A stretch of 64,000 nt of DNA, taken from the NCBI GenBank assembly GCA_003667245.1, contig RCNN01000507.1, positions 1-64,000 of the forward strand. Reading direction: 5' to 3'. Under the pieces are notes generated by a model, which saw only the letters and a program-made list of their open reading frames with translations, was not told the DNA's origin and searched no databases. This DNA comes from Heterostelium multicystogenum. Taxonomy: Eukaryota > Evosea > Eumycetozoa > Acytosteliales > Acytosteliaceae. Both the position numbers and the translations under genes were made by a program. Below are positions 44,959 through 58,268 of the stretch, piece after piece (position 1 is the first letter of the stretch; each line of letters opens with the position of its first letter).

Positions 44959-45197
44959 CTTTTTTGTTAAATATCAGTTATTATTATTGTTTGCTGACTA
45001 ATCAAAACTGAATTAATTAATGGCATGTCGTTTTTGATTACTGACTGACGAACCGAGTGTGTTTTCTGCCGACCGAACGTGTTTTATGCAGACAGATTTC
45101 GTGTGATTTCGAAACAGTATTAGTTATTTATTCTATTGGCTTTTTCTGACTATGTGTTACAGAAGTTGGATTATTTGTGAGCTTGTGTAGAATGCAA

Positions 45198-46675
45198 CTA
45201 TAGATTTATGGTTGGAACACAAATTCCTAAAAGAGAATAGTTTTTAAATGATCTAGAGATAAGAATAAGCCTCCTTTTAGACTTTTGTCCAATGCAATGA
45301 AGTTCTTTTTCATCCTCTCTGATCAGTGTAAGGTTTAGTTTACTTTTTTTGAGTGCAATTTTATACTTCTTAACATTGATGTTGTTTTTAAATTTACTTG
45401 GTGATTCAATTCCTTTTGAGTATATAATCTGGCGAACTGAGCTGGGCAAGTGTATGTCGCGAACTTTACCAAACTCCATTATTTCAATGCTTTCAGGCAA
45501 TGATCCATTGATTTTAACTTTGTATTCTTCTTGACTCAAGACCAGGTGCTTTACACTAGAAGGTATGGCATTCTGTTCTATTGCTTTTATCTTTGGGCCA
45601 AGGTGGAGCTTAACTATAGTTTCAGGTAGAGACAATGATCCTATAACTCCATCCTCCACTTGTAGTGATTCCAAATTTGATTTCAATAGCATATCGTTTG
45701 GTTTGTCAATAAGTTTCGAGAGTTTGAGATGCTTAAGACTAGCTGGAAGTGATCCAACATCAGCTAATAGCGATAGATTGTGGATTGTCAAGCTTTCCAG
45801 TTTTTGGGGAAGGCATTTCAATGGAATTCGATAGCTACTGGGCAGATGTAATTCTTTTTAGACCAGAGGGAATACTTCCTTCTTTAATTTCGAATTTATA
45901 TTCGGCATCGAGTGTCAGAACTTTCAATGAAGATGGAAGTACACCGTCCAACTTATATGAAGGATCACAAATCCTAAAAGATTGGAGATTGGGAGGAAGT
46001 ATATTTGGGAATATTTTGCGAGGGTATTTCGAGTCAATTTCTAGATGCTTTAAATATAAAGGCAATGACCCTTCCTCGAAAGGACCAGTGTAAAAAGAAA
46101 ATCTCAAAGATGTTACTCGGTCAGAAATCATCCCTTTCCTAAAATGGTCACATGTATCAAGCAGTATTATAGAGGTGATGGAATCAGGTAGCACAGCTTT
46201 GCCTAATTCTTTCATATAAATTTCGAGTACCTGTAAGTTAGGAGGATACCTGTTGACCTCTGAAAGATATTCGGGATCAGCTTTTAAAATAGAATAGAAG
46301 TCTAGAATTAATATTGTCCTACAGAGTATGAAAGCTTATCCAAAACATACACGGGGATAAGAAGTAGTCATACTTTGGTAGAAAAACAGAAGGGAGTTCA
46401 CTGAGCTGCCATGGTAAACAGTTTAGATAATAACCACTTGCATAAGGTCTATTGGCTATTGAATCCCTAATCTGTGCTTTAAAGGTAGGCAGCATACATT
46501 TCTGTTGGTCGAATCGGTATAATGTAGGAAGAAATGTACAATCAAAATGTAATATCTGATCTCGTTTTGCAAACAAACGTTTATTGATTAATACAAAACA
46601 AATTCTCTCTATGTTATCCAGGAAAGATATGATCTCCCTTATAATAAGATTTGAAAACTGATCGATCGATGTCAT
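45198..46675 (-). CDS. F-box-like protein with FNIP/LRR repeats
   Basis: Member of a large dictyostelid family, presumably substrate adaptors for ubiquitin ligases. The N terminus (MTSIDQFSNLIIREIISFLD, NIERICFVLINKRLF) resembles the F-box-like start of FNIP proteins. A short intron lies at about 46320-46354. It joins YDYFLSP to TILILDFYSILKADPEYLSE. From about residue 140 onward there are 22-24-residue repeats of the type GxLPxSLKxLxLxxxxxxxI (LPLYLKHLEI, LPPNLQSFRI, LPSSLKVLTL, LPASLKHLKL, LPETIVKLHL, LPESIEIMEF, LPSSVRQIIY). The C-terminal end is basic. One frameshift near 45835 is needed. It starts 133 bases after the histidine kinase stop codon, on the same strand. Confidence 0.75.
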
Positions 46676-46808
46676 TTATAACAGATTCTGTGTCCTAAAA
46701 AGTTTGATCAAAACAAAATGACTAAAATGAATTTGATAAAGATAAGTGTCGTCATATTCTTGGAAATATTTATCTAAAGATATTTTAGCTAAAACGATCC
46801 GACAGTAT

Positions 46809-49800
46809 CTATTCATTTTTATTGTTCTTAATTCCTCGCAATAGATTAGACCTCTCATTCTGTATTGAATCTAAAACTTGTTTTAATCTCTTCATCTTTA
46901 ATGGTTTAACAATGAAATCTATAGAATATTTAAGATTAGTTCAATTCACGTCTTTCATATGTTGTCTATAGTCGATATTTACCATCCATTCCCATCGATT
47001 TACAGAAATCTTTTGAACCATCTAGTACAGTTGCTGACAATGCTATAATGATGACTTTAGGTTTGTTGGTGATCTGTTCGAATGATCGAATCATTAGACT
47101 TGACTGCGCACCATCACAGTTCGGCATGGTTAAATCCATAAATATTAGATCGTATTGGCCCTCTTTGTATTTCAAGTATCCTTCATTTCCATCTTCAGCA
47201 ACATCACAATCGTATCCAAGTTTCTTTAGTTGCATTGATATAACTTTTCTATTTACAGCATTATCTATTATAATCATATTAATGTTAATATTAAACAAAG
47301 ACACTACCAGTTAGCTAATCAACTGGATATTTACCTTCAACTAATAATATTTTCAATTCATTTCCTTTGTACCTGTCGAACAGCTCCATCGAGGACTTTC
47401 TACTGCCACTTTCATATTGCACTAGATTTTGATAACCAATGTTGTTCTCCCAATATTGTTGGTTCAATATCTTTGAAAGATTGATGGTAGAGAGTGGCTT
47501 GGTAAGTAGAATGTATTTCCTTTCTTTAGGCACTAGCTTTGTATTTGCAAAGCTCGTTACCAGAATGACCTTAATGTTGGTGTGTTGGTAGAAGTTGGCA
47601 GTGTCTTGAGCCAGTGTGATAAAGTTGTTGATATCTTTATGTTCACGATGTACAAGCATGATCGTTGTCAAAAATTGATTGGAAAATAGACACTGTGTCC
47701 AATGATTGTATTGTTTCATATAGAGTGCATCCTCCAATTGCATTGACTTGACCAACTGTACCTTAATATTATTAAACTGTTCTATCTTTTTAATCATGAT
47801 CTTTCCACCAAACGGATAATCGTCAACCAGAATACAGAGATTCGAAGTTTGAGGTGACTCTATAACCATTTTGGGCGCCATCACATTTTCCAAGTGTGTC
47901 ACATCGACTTCTTTGAAAATTGCCTTCACCGAGAAAATAGATCCTTTTCCAGGCTGACTCCAGTCGAGGCTGACATCTCCGTCCATTAGCTTGGCAAGTG
48001 GAGCGCAAATAGCTAGTCCCAGTCCAGATCCACCATATTTCCTGGTAGTTGAGCTGTCCAGCTGTGAAAATGGCTCAAAGAGTAAATCTCTTTTCTCTGG
48101 TTCTATTCCTATACCAGTGTCCTGAATGGATACACATATCTTGACACTTCCACGCTCTCTATAGACCACCGAAACATGACCAAACACATGACCTTTATCT
48201 GTAAACTTTATTGCATTATGGCCAATATTCATAATGATTTGTCTCAATCTATTGGGGTCTCCTATCAATTTTGTTGGTACATCTTTTTCAAATAATAATA
48301 CTATTTCTATTTTCTTATCCAATGATATTGCTAATGTATTGAATACACCCTCTATACAGCTATTTTAAAGGTAGATTAATACACTTGTATCTATGGCTTA
48401 ATATAATATACTTACCCAATAAAATCAAATTCAATCATTTCTAGCTCCAGTTTAGATGCTTCTATCTTTGAAAAGTCCAAGATATCAGAAGTTATTGATA
48501 ATAGCAGCTCTCCTGATTTATAGATGGTATCTGCAATTTCATATTGCTCTTGATTTAATTTAGAGGTTAAAAGCATCTCCGCCATACCTATAACACCATT
48601 CATCTATGATAAAGAAGTTAGCAACAATGTATTGGAAAGTAAACTTGTATACATACAGGAGTTCTAATTTCATGAGAAATGGTTGCAAGAAATTTAGATT
48701 TCATTTGGATAGCCTTGATTGCTCTGTCTCTTGCCTCCATCAACTCCTTATTTTTCAAAGATAACTGAAGATTGACTTGTTTGCTCTCAGTGATATCTCG
48801 AATAACTACCATAAAGCCTAGAGAATTTGATTTCTGATCAAAAATTTCTCTAAGCGATACTTCTGTAAAGAATTCTTGATCGTTCATCTTGGTAAGAGTG
48901 AATTCTTTGACCACTGTATCTTTGGTACCACTCTTGATAAGCATATTCAAACACTGGTAGATATCTTCCTTTCCTTTCTCAAACATTGATATATTTTTGC
49001 CCAAACAAGTGGTGTCATATCCTAATATCTGGCGGATTGCTCCAAATTCTCTGACAATAACACCTTGGCTATTTACAAGAAACATACACGAAGGGAATTG
49101 ATTCAAAATAATTTCTGATAAAATTAATTCTTCTCTTACTATATTTCATTAAATCCATTGACAAAGTTAATAACTATTAATTTCAATCTACTAATAGGTA
49201 ATTCTTACTTTTTCTTCTATCCAATTCTGCTGCTGCTCTATTGGAAATAACTGCCAACATTGATGAGCTTAATAAACTTTTATTGATCGGACGATCTCCC
49301 ATGATAAAGATATGACCTACTGTACCTCCCATTGGTCCAATTAAAGGGAATCCCAGATACGATTTTATATTATTTTCTAAAATGAAATTATCTTTTGGGA
49401 ATATTTCAGGTAACCTAAAGCCCAATTAGTATTTACAGAGACTCTCTTTTATTTTTTATAGACAACTTACTTTTCATTCCAAATCATTGGTTTATTTTCT
49501 TTATACAGAATTCCACATGGGGTATCATCTAAAAAGAATACTCTTATTCTCTAATATACTCGTCCTGTCACAAAGAACAAGTGTAACGGCATGTGATGTT
49601 GAAACCTGCTGGCATACTCCTGCAAACTTTGCTTTGAAAAAAGCGCATAGCCTCTTTGACATAATTTGAAAGAAATCCTCTGTTTGTAGAAGTACATAAT
49701 TCGACTATCATATATAACAAGCTTTCATGAAGCTTTCTTTCAACTTCATATAATGTATGTTTAACTATAAACCTAAATCAAGGGTATAAGTATTTTGATA

Positions 49801-51096
49801 TATCATTTACATAATATTAACTTACTTTAATATTAGACTTTTTAATAGCCAGTCCATTTCATATTGAGAGATTGGTTCAATTTGGATTTCACCGCAAAGT
49901 TGATGAGAATAAAGGGGTATACGCATGGTTGAACCTCCCTCCAGATATGGGATATAATCCTGATTGGAAAGTAGAGAGCCAACAGGATATTTCTCACCTA
50001 CTCCTCCATAAGTACCATCTCTTCTACATTGTAAGATTATATTAAATTCGACATTGTTTGTATTTATCTCTGATATGGTGATCCTCTTATCGGCACCCAA
50101 AAACTTTGTAAAACATTTGATCACATTTGGAAAGAACTCCTCTCTAGAAGATGAAACAATGCTCTCAAAGCATTCCAATTCTGAGAAATTGATGGTGACT
50201 TGTGATGAAAGGCATGGTGATAGCTCGAAATTTAATAATCTCTTATTGGATGCCGCATTCATACTCTCGTTGTTTATGTTGATATTGAAATTTAATGAAT
50301 TACTATTTGGATTGCTATTGTGATTTCCTGCATAACCAATCCCAATTCCTGTGCTGGTGTCCGGTGTTGACATGTCTAAAGGAGACATTGGTGAGAAGGT
50401 GGTGGTTTCCAATCCCTCTGAAATAGTTTTGTTGTTGATATTTTTATTGTAGATACTGCCTCTAGGGGTGGTTGGAGGTGTGAATTTGAATGGATTATTG
50501 GTGTTGACAACAGAAGATGCTGGCACTTGAATTGGATGTGTCGCTTGGGTTGGGGCTACGGGATTTAAAGGCGGGGTTGCACTGGCCTCCATAAGCTCCA
50601 ACTCTGTAAGATTATCATATTCGGTATTTACAGAAGAAATATCCATTTTACTTGAAGAATAGTCTTTTTCATTTTCATTGAAAACAGGGCAACTTATATT
50701 CCTATTACTATAGTTTTCATGAAACATTCTATTGTTTGTGTTGTTATTATTATTAATATTATTACTTTTACTATTATCATCACTACTCTTGTTACTGCTA
50801 GTTGTAAGTGTAGTACTCTTAATATTATTATTATTATGATTATTATTTATTTTAATATCAGAAGCTTCTGCTACAGTTGTGGTTGTTGTTGTACTTGTTG
50901 TTGTTGTTGTTGTAATTGAGGGATTGAAATCCTGATCGAAATCAACAGTACTATTAGAACTGCTTGGGGAATCTATTATGTTGGTAATCTTGATACCAGC
51001 TAACAGGTTAGGTGATGAAGTTGTGCTAGTTGTATGGGCATATTCAGTACTGGTCGGTGGAGGTGTTTTAACACCAATTTTTACATTTTTATCCAT
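46809..51096 (-). CDS. Hybrid histidine kinase with GAF, PAS and two receiver domains
   Basis: A signal-transducing phosphorelay kinase feeding a histidine phosphotransfer protein. ATG 51096 ([20 protein letters not shown]) opens a long Thr/Asn/Ser-rich N terminus of over 250 residues. A GAF region follows (49183-49660, [24 protein letters not shown] with [11 protein letters not shown]). Next come a PAS domain (about 48780-49100), the HisKA box [19 protein letters not shown] spanning an intron, and HATPase motifs [19 protein letters not shown] and GGSGLGLAI. The first receiver (about 47320-47840) is degenerate. The last receiver reads [12 protein letters not shown] across an intron, with the phosphoacceptor in [14 protein letters not shown] and the conserved Lys in FIVKPLKMK, ending at 46809. 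At least six introns and one or two frame errors. No TM helices were seen, so probably cytosolic. I cannot assign it to a named Dhk. Confidence 0.85.
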
Positions 51097-52756
51097 ATGT
51101 TATAAATATTAATTTAGTGGGTACTTTAAATGTGTGTGTGTGTTAAGTGTGAAATTAAATTAAAAAACAATAGAACTATATTAATAATAAACATCCACAA
51201 AACATTGTTATTAAAATAAAATGGTGTGAATAATTTAAACGATTATTATGTTAATTATTATAAGCAAGAGTCTACCTTATTTTCCTATATATTTATTATT
51301 TTTAAAAATAAATTAAAGATAATTGTTTGAATAAAATATGGTAAAACTTTTATTAAATTAATGTTTGTTGTTTTAATTTATTTTAAGAAATGGTGGTAGT
51401 GAATGTTTACTTTGTTCGAACAAATGGTTTACTTTTACTAAAATATAGATTTTTAATTAAGTAAATGCTATTTTATTAAAGAAATCTTTATTTTTATATT
51501 ATTAGCTATGAGATTATAATATTATTATTTAAATAAATTGAATAAAAATGATATACGATAAATTGATTATATTTATTATATTTAAATAAATAGATTGATT
51601 AATGTATAATTATAAACTTCAATGATATATATATATATATATATATATTTATATGATATTTTTTTAAAATATTAGAGTTAACTGAGTCAGTTTCTAAATA
51701 AATAAAATATTATTTATTATATATTAATGATTTACTTAAAAAAGGAGGAAAAGTATTGTTGATTCAATGCCTGCCTGCTGTTATTAAAGTTTATAGATTA
51801 AAAAGTAGAGTTGATATTGGAATCTTCTAATTTAAAACCTTTTCATGAAAAAAAGAATATATAAAGAAGCATGATATGATATGAATTCAACTAGGTTTCC
51901 GTAAAGAAGTTATAAATTGAGCAAGAGAAATCGATAACTTCAAACTATCGAAAAATAAAGATAGGGTCTCCCACAAGATGTGGTCAAAAACTATAAGGTA
52001 CAGAATGAGAAAAGCTAACCGTTGAATGAGTATATAAATTATATTCCGAATCGTGAATCTTCCATGCACCATCTACAAAATCATACAATAAAAAATGGGC
52101 CAAGGACACAAACAATATTTGCGTCTACTCCAAAATAAGGAATCTAAATAAAAATTAAAAATCTTTCCATATATATCGTGGATGAAAAACCAAAGAAGAA
52201 AGATGACAGTCCGAATTCAAAGAATTTCCTTGGATACAAGTGTCAGAGTATATGGCAATGACCATTTTATTTCGATTTTCTAATATATATTCTAAAACTG
52301 AAGCTCTAGAGAGCTTGTCTTTTTGTTTGCTCAACTTCAAAGGTGGCACCATGATCTTATTTCTAAATTGATTGATTTCCGTAACTCTTTTGAAAATGTT
52401 TGTTTGACAAACAATAATAATAACAGCCAATTGGATGCTGAGTAGTATATGTTTTTGTTGTAACTATTTACAGTTGAAATGGTATATTGGTATGCGATAT
52501 TGATGTTGATATTGAAATTATATTGTTATTAATGCTATATAGTCGTTAATGCAAGCATGCTTCGTTATAATATTATCGTCGTCGATAATATTTCTATTGT
52601 ATTATTATATATGATTAAACTGATGCTTCATTATTATTTGTAGTTAAAATTACATGTGATTTTTCTTTTTCAGATCGTATATACACAATAAATTAGAAGG
52701 ATTACTATATTATATTATATTATATTGTGACTAATTGGTACTGGAGTTGATGGAAG
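51097..52756. other. Very AT-rich region with a doubtful minus-strand coding remnant
   Basis: Upstream of the histidine kinase. 51100-51880 is extremely AT-rich, with an (AT)n run at about 51625-51650. The minus-strand stretch 52155-52440 encodes an ATG-started 91-residue frame with mixed composition (VTEINQFRNKIMVPPLKLSK, SRASVLEYILENRNKM). It might be the start of a lineage-specific gene extending to 51887 through errors. I recognise no family and do not call it as a gene. 52540-52760 is AT-rich, with TATAT runs just 3' of the PQ-loop gene. Confidence 0.35.
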
Positions 52757-54505
52757 TCATTTCGATTGAGCCTCTGCTATTATATCGTTATCGCCAGTAT
52801 TATTTCGCTCAGGTATTGACTCCATACTTTCACTTCCAACCAAAGTAGATGCCACTGTATCGTTGTCGACCAATTTTGCTGTACTATTTTCCAGTCCATT
52901 ATTACTACTATTAGTATTTATATTGCTATCCTTGTTGTCGTTGTTGATTTGATTTTGATTTGTATCTATGTCTAAAACATCACCATTGATATTTATATTT
53001 TCAGTATTTTGATCAATATTTTGGTGTTGATCTTTGCTTTCATTTGTCTGAATTATCAAATTAGAGGAGAAAGAATTAGTTAACTGCTCTGCTCACCATT
53101 CAATAATTTAATATATATATATTTATATTGGATATAATATAAAATAATTATAATATAATAAATAATTATTTATTAATTACATATTCTGGTTTTGGAGGTT
53201 CACTTTGATAGTAATCAGCTGAAGCACTATTTTTTTCTTGTTCCTCCTTGGCTTTCTTTTCGGCTTCCTCAGCCTTTCTCTTCTTGCGATCCCTTATCAA
53301 ATAGTAAAAAACAGATAATAATCAAAACAAGACCTTGGACTGCCGTAGCAAGATATGGGAACCTGAATGAATTGTAGTTGTAATTAGTATTTTGAAAACA
53401 TATAATCTGAATGAAGGAGTATGCAATTTACCATGTAGTCCATGATTGGGATTGAGAGAGCTGGAAGTAACAAACGAGAACTGCACCTGGCACTTGGATG
53501 CAGAGTGATACTAAACTGAGACTACCAATTTCGTTGGAGATCCAGGTGGTGTAGATTTGTGGCATCCACTGGAAAAATACCAAAATAGCTGCCATAATTC
53601 CCATTGCAAATGCAAATCCAGATAATTCGTCTGACTTTGATCCATACTTGTAACAAAGTCCAACACCAATAGCAAAGAATATAACTGTGGCGATATTTGT
53701 ACCCCAGAAGAATGGCTGACTGTACCAATCCATTCGAATAAAGAATTTTTCGATCTTGTTATTTCCTTGTTGCAAGAGGAAGGAGTCTGGCGACAGCTCT
53801 CCCTTGACTTTGCCCGAACCTTGGTTTTGCTTCAAAATGGGGGTAGTTGAACCACTGCTTCCAGCAGAGGAATAGCTAGATGTTGAAGTTGGTGTGTTCT
53901 CTCCACTTCGAACCTCTTGTTTAATTGGCGACTCTGCATCGGCTGGAACAGATGCGACACCATGAGCAAGTTTGCTCTTAGCATCGGCAATTGCTGATAA
54001 TGGTGGTAACTTGGGTCTATAAATAACATACAATGCAAAACTATAGTTTAATAGCAATCTGTTAATATTTACTTCGTTGATCTCTACGTATTGAATCTAT
54101 TTACATTAGACCTGTAGTTACAAATGGAACGGCCAACTGAACGACTGGTAGCAAATTTTCAAAGCACACCCATGATGTCATCCAATCTCTGCAGCATTCA
54201 AACACGAACCAATTCAAAAAACAAGCTGTTCAAAAATGTTCCCATGCAATTGGCATAGTTGAACCAACAACTAATTACAGAAAGACCTTCCACATTCTTT
54301 CTAAATATCAATACTAAAATCTAATGTCAACCTGTTAATATTATTATTTCATTGCATCACCCTGCCTGTCTACTATCTGTATTTTTGACTATCATACCTG
54401 TGGTAAAAAGGAAAGGAAAATACCAACGGAAAGTACAAATCCCAGCACAATATCTTCAGTTGCAAAGTCTGCTGTACAGACAAATTTATTATTGGTATTA
54501 CTCAT
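52757..54505 (-). CDS. PQ-loop repeat membrane protein
   Basis: PQ-loop proteins (SLC66-like) are mostly lysosomal or endomembrane transporters. The start at 54505 (MSNTNNKFVCTADFATED) leads into IVLGFVLSVGIFLSFLPQ, the first PQ loop. A Ser/Thr-rich cytosolic linker follows (GENTPTSTSSYSSAG and on). Then come TM segments WGTNIATVIFFAIGVGLCYK and GFAFAMGIMAAILVFF. The second PQ loop reads QWMPQIYTTWISNEIGSLSL, followed by LCIQVPGAVLVCYFQL. Another TM helix lies in the exon near 53290-53360 (LATAVQGLVLIIICF). The C-terminal tail is a Lys/Glu coiled segment (RKAEEAEKKAKEEQEKNSA) and then an Asn/Asp-rich, acidic stretch. Introns lie near 54190-54400, 54020-54110, 53362-53430 and 53057-53180. A few frame corrections are needed. 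Confidence 0.75.
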
Positions 54506-56434
54506 ATCTTTGCAATGAAATATGAGTTTACTCTATAAAATCTATTATAACTTCGTATGTCCCAAACTATCCAATGACTATTTAAGACTCTCTATCTACA
54601 ATATGCTTAATTAATAACTTTATACAAATATAAATATAACTAATTCAAGTTATATCTATTTTTAAATATTTAATATTACAACTGTACTGTACTTATATAT
54701 GTATATACTAAATTTACACTATATTACTAATTGTATTGATTATTATTACTATTGAGTGATGTGATGCAAATAAAAGTCAAAGTAAAGCAAACAACTAAAT
54801 TACTATAGCAAAGTTTAAATATGAATTTGGAATTATCGTTGAGAGAAAGAGTAAACTTTTAATATTGTAGCTGTTGTTAATTTTTAAATGGTATTGGAAA
54901 TACAATACTAATATATATATAAATTTAACTACTTTTATTCTACTATCATTTAAAAATTGAATAGGTAGTGTTGGTATTAGGAATTGAGTTGATAGCAGAT
55001 TTTGCTAAAATCTGTTAATTTTAATTATATATAAGCTTTGAATTGGAAAGTTTTAATACACTCATGTGTGTGTGTTTCGTTTATGTGTGAGTGAATGAGT
55101 GAGAGATGTTATTATTATTATTTATTTATTAGTATGGTGTTAACACTATAGTGTTTTTTTTTGTTTGTTTTGTTAGGTTGGATAGTATGACAAATAACCT
55201 TAAGGAAAGACTGCGCTGTTTAGGTTTTTGTTGAAAAATTAACATAAAATTATTAAAAAAACTGTTTTAAAAAAACAATTTTGACTTTTAGGATATTGTT
55301 TTGTAAACTTGTTTGTGGAACCGTTCTATAAATGGTGTGGGTTGCATCGAAATTTGCAGAAAAATAAGTCCTCCACCATGGTTTAAATAACTGATACCAG
55401 ATTCAAGCTTGGTAATCTGATGATTTTTCCAATCAACTCGAACAATGCGAATTCTACTAGATCTTACATTTTATGCTACACTCTAGATATATTATGAATA
55501 GAAATGAAATATATTTATGATATATTGATCTATATTATGATATGGAGAAAAGAAAATATAGTTTTAAAGCTAACATTAAATAGAAATGTAAAATGGAAAT
55601 GAATAAATATCCAAACCTATTTAGGAATGAAATTCAAAAGCAATGATATTTTTATTTCTTCAGATAGAAATATAGATAGATGAAGCTTGTTTGAGTAGAA
55701 TACGATGTCCTTAATACCCCTATTTTAGACGAGTATCGTATAACAACTGTGGTATGATAAAAAATTTCAATTACCAGTAGTTGTAATATTACCACAACAA
55801 CCACACATTGTCAATAGAAATTAACTCTATCTATTCTTTTGCTGCAAATGCAAATGAATTTCAATTAGGGATATCAATGATATTAGTATTATATTTACCT
55901 TTAGTTGAATGTTTGAATTGGTTTCGTCCCTAATTTAAGAATTGAATTTACTAATACTGTTAATATCCTTTTGAATTGTAAAAAAAAAGGAGTAGTAGAA
56001 CAATGAAATTATTATTCATTCATTTAAGTCATTTTGAATAAAGACGCTAACCTTTTTCTAAGTTCGCTAATTAAAAATATATTTTGTAAATATTTTTTTC
56101 CAATTGAATTGCCGGTTAGGGTCACACTATCCGACGCCATCAAAATTCAGATATTTTTTTTTACTTAAATAAATTTACATAAAATTTAAAAAAATGTTTT
56201 TGATCTGCGCAGATCAACATACCGGTATGTTATGTATTGGGTACCCAATACCATGGTATCATATAAGTCCTATTTGATTTGTAAAAGTAATCGAAGATTT
56301 AACCAACTTTGTTTTAAACTTTAAAATCTATTAAAAAAAACTTTTTCTTTTATTTACAATTGATTTGGATGTTTGTTGTTTGTTGAACAAATAATAATTC
56401 CTATTCTTAAATGGTTTGATAATAATAAGTTCAT
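54506..56434. promoter_or_regulatory. 1.9 kb intergenic region with a palindrome cluster
   Basis: Upstream of the PQ-loop gene (leftward) and downstream of a minus-strand mitochondrial protein gene. Mostly AT-rich without coding character. A GC-richer island at 56110-56270 includes GGTTAGGGTCACAC and the palindrome cluster listed separately. Confidence 0.5.
56200..56259. repeat. Four overlapping or adjacent perfect palindromes
   Basis: Within 60 bases there are four perfect self-inverse sequences. They are TTGATCTGCGCAGATCAA (56200-56217), AACATACCGGTATGTT (56216-56231), GTATTGGGTACCCAATAC (56234-56251) and ATACCATGGTAT (56248-56259). Each has a GC-rich six-base core (TGCGCA, ACCGGT, GGTACC, CCATGG) in an otherwise AT-rich region. 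They overlap at their edges or lie two bases apart. No known element was recognised. Confidence 0.8.
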
Positions 56435-56970
56435 CTAGAAAACAAATCCGCTGTCAGTCAATGGACCTTTTCCTGTGAACATAGTGTACAGTGGCTTTTC
56501 CAATTCCTCAGTCTTCTGACCTTGAGCCTTTAGATTCTGAATAAATCTCTTTGTTCTTCTGTGATTCTCTTTGACAGAATGAGGTGTTTCGACCTTTTCA
56601 TGGAGACCTGGTTCTCTAATCTCGTTTGCTACTGTAGTAAAAGGTGATGACTTCCTTGGTCTACCAACCTACAATCAGAAAAGAGATAAAATATTAGGAA
56701 TGGTTTCAAAAAAATAACATAATACTGTGTATTAAATTAGTACTAGAGACAAGTCAACCTACCTTTCTTTTTCTCAGGCTGGACAGCTATTGTTTCAGCT
56801 TTAAACACATACTCGTCTTCTATATCTTTTGCTGCTTGATTCGACTTTTTCCTATAGGTTCTAACGCCAACGCCAGCCAGTGTGTTGGAGGAAGAAGGAT
56901 TGAATAGCTGTGATCTTCCACTGCACAAGAGTATTTGTGGATTTAACTTTGATAAATATCTAAAGCTCAT
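56435..56970 (-). CDS. Small probable mitochondrial protein
   Basis: The start at 56970 gives MSFRYLSKLNPQILLCSGRS, a classic basic, Ser-rich mitochondrial presequence. The rest is charged: GVGVRTYRKKSNQAAKDIED and ETIAVQPEKKKG. After an intron (about 56669-56757, ending TTGTAG) comes VGRPRKSSPFTTVANEIREP, then ETPHSVKENHRRTKRFIQNL, ending GKGPLTDSGFVF. Length about 150 residues. The basic composition and size suggest a mitochondrial ribosomal or assembly protein, but I do not recognise the family. The exon joint requires one base of correction in an A run, or a different donor. Confidence 0.5.
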
Positions 56971-58268
56971 TCTTTTCTTTATTTGATTGTTATTTAATAT
57001 CTATCTAATGCTTTGTAACACATGAAACGACAGAACTTAATAAGCATTCATTATTGTGTGCTAATTTAGATATGACATGAATTTGAAAAATCTAATTACC
57101 TACACACATAATCTGTAATATCCAAATTTAGTTAAAACACATAAAAATCATTTATGAAATATTTGCATTCATTTTTTATACTTTAAAATATAAACTTTAG
57201 TAAATTTAGAAATAATAGAGTCAATCTTATTTGAGGAGACTCATATTGCCAATTAGTTATAACTAATATAAATAACAAAAAGTAATTGATTTAATAAAAT
57301 AACGAGTGAATTCATCATTAAGTTATATTTGATTATAAATCATACAGTGCTGTAATATGATTGATTGTTTGATTCTAAAACAATCAAATAAAATCACATC
57401 ACATATTGTTGATTGTACATTACTTTTATTATTATTCATAATGTACATTGGACAATAGTAGAATCCAAGATGATTCTTATAACCTAAGAATGTGTATTTT
57501 GACCAGAACAAAATAAAAAAATCAATGGATTTTTCTTTAACATGTTTAACTTTAGATTGCAAAAATTAATGTCTGGTTAGCAATACTGAGAGTAACTAAC
57601 AATAGTTTAGCAATCATCTGCTAAATAACAAAAAGAATTGATATCATATGATTTACTTATAAGGTGAGTGAGTTTTGAGTGTCTACAGACAAATAGTACT
57701 TATAAGTAAAGATTTATATTTTATAATCGTGTTGGTAGGTAGATGTGGTGGTATCGTCGTCATCGTCATCATCCATATCAATAATAAATCAATGATTCCA
57801 ATGGGGATAAGAAATAAAGTTAATGACAAGTGAGTGTGAATGTCACCTGTCAGGGTGTAGGTGTCTTTTGTTGTTAACACTGCTGCTGGAATAAACAACA
57901 ACAACACACTATAAAAAAACTAACTTGACCTCTACTTTTCCATGCATCAGAATAATGATATTTTGGTTTTTTTATTTTTATTTTTTTCAATTTTATTTAT
58001 TTTTCTGGCTTGCTGCTGCTCAAAAAAACAACAACATTTAAAGTTTGATGTTTGGACATTGTATTGACATTGATTCTGGCTAATCTTTATAAATATTAAT
58101 ATTCATTTTAGCATTGAATTATTATTATTATTATTATTAGTATTAGTATTATTGTCTAGCTTTTCTTTATTTATAGTATTGTTTAGGTTATTTTAGTTTG
58201 AAGATAGATTGTTTTTCTAGCTTACTTTGAGTGTAGCGCAGTAGTTTTCAATATACATCAACAACAAC
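56971..58268. promoter_or_regulatory. Divergent intergenic region
   Basis: 1.3 kb between the mitochondrial protein (leftward) and the PX protein (rightward). Contains ATT repeats at 58120-58150 and a T-rich run near 57960-58010. Two minus-strand frames at 57323 and 57683 were examined and not accepted. Confidence 0.4.

Noticed and set aside
46676..46858. 60-codon minus-strand frame between the F-box-like gene and the histidine kinase
   Set aside because: It overlaps the real last exon of the histidine kinase (46809-46929) in another frame.
57323..57907. Two minus-strand frames upstream of the PX gene
   Set aside because: The first lacks a good start, and the second is hydrophobic low-complexity sequence in a promoter region; neither shows splice signals or motifs.
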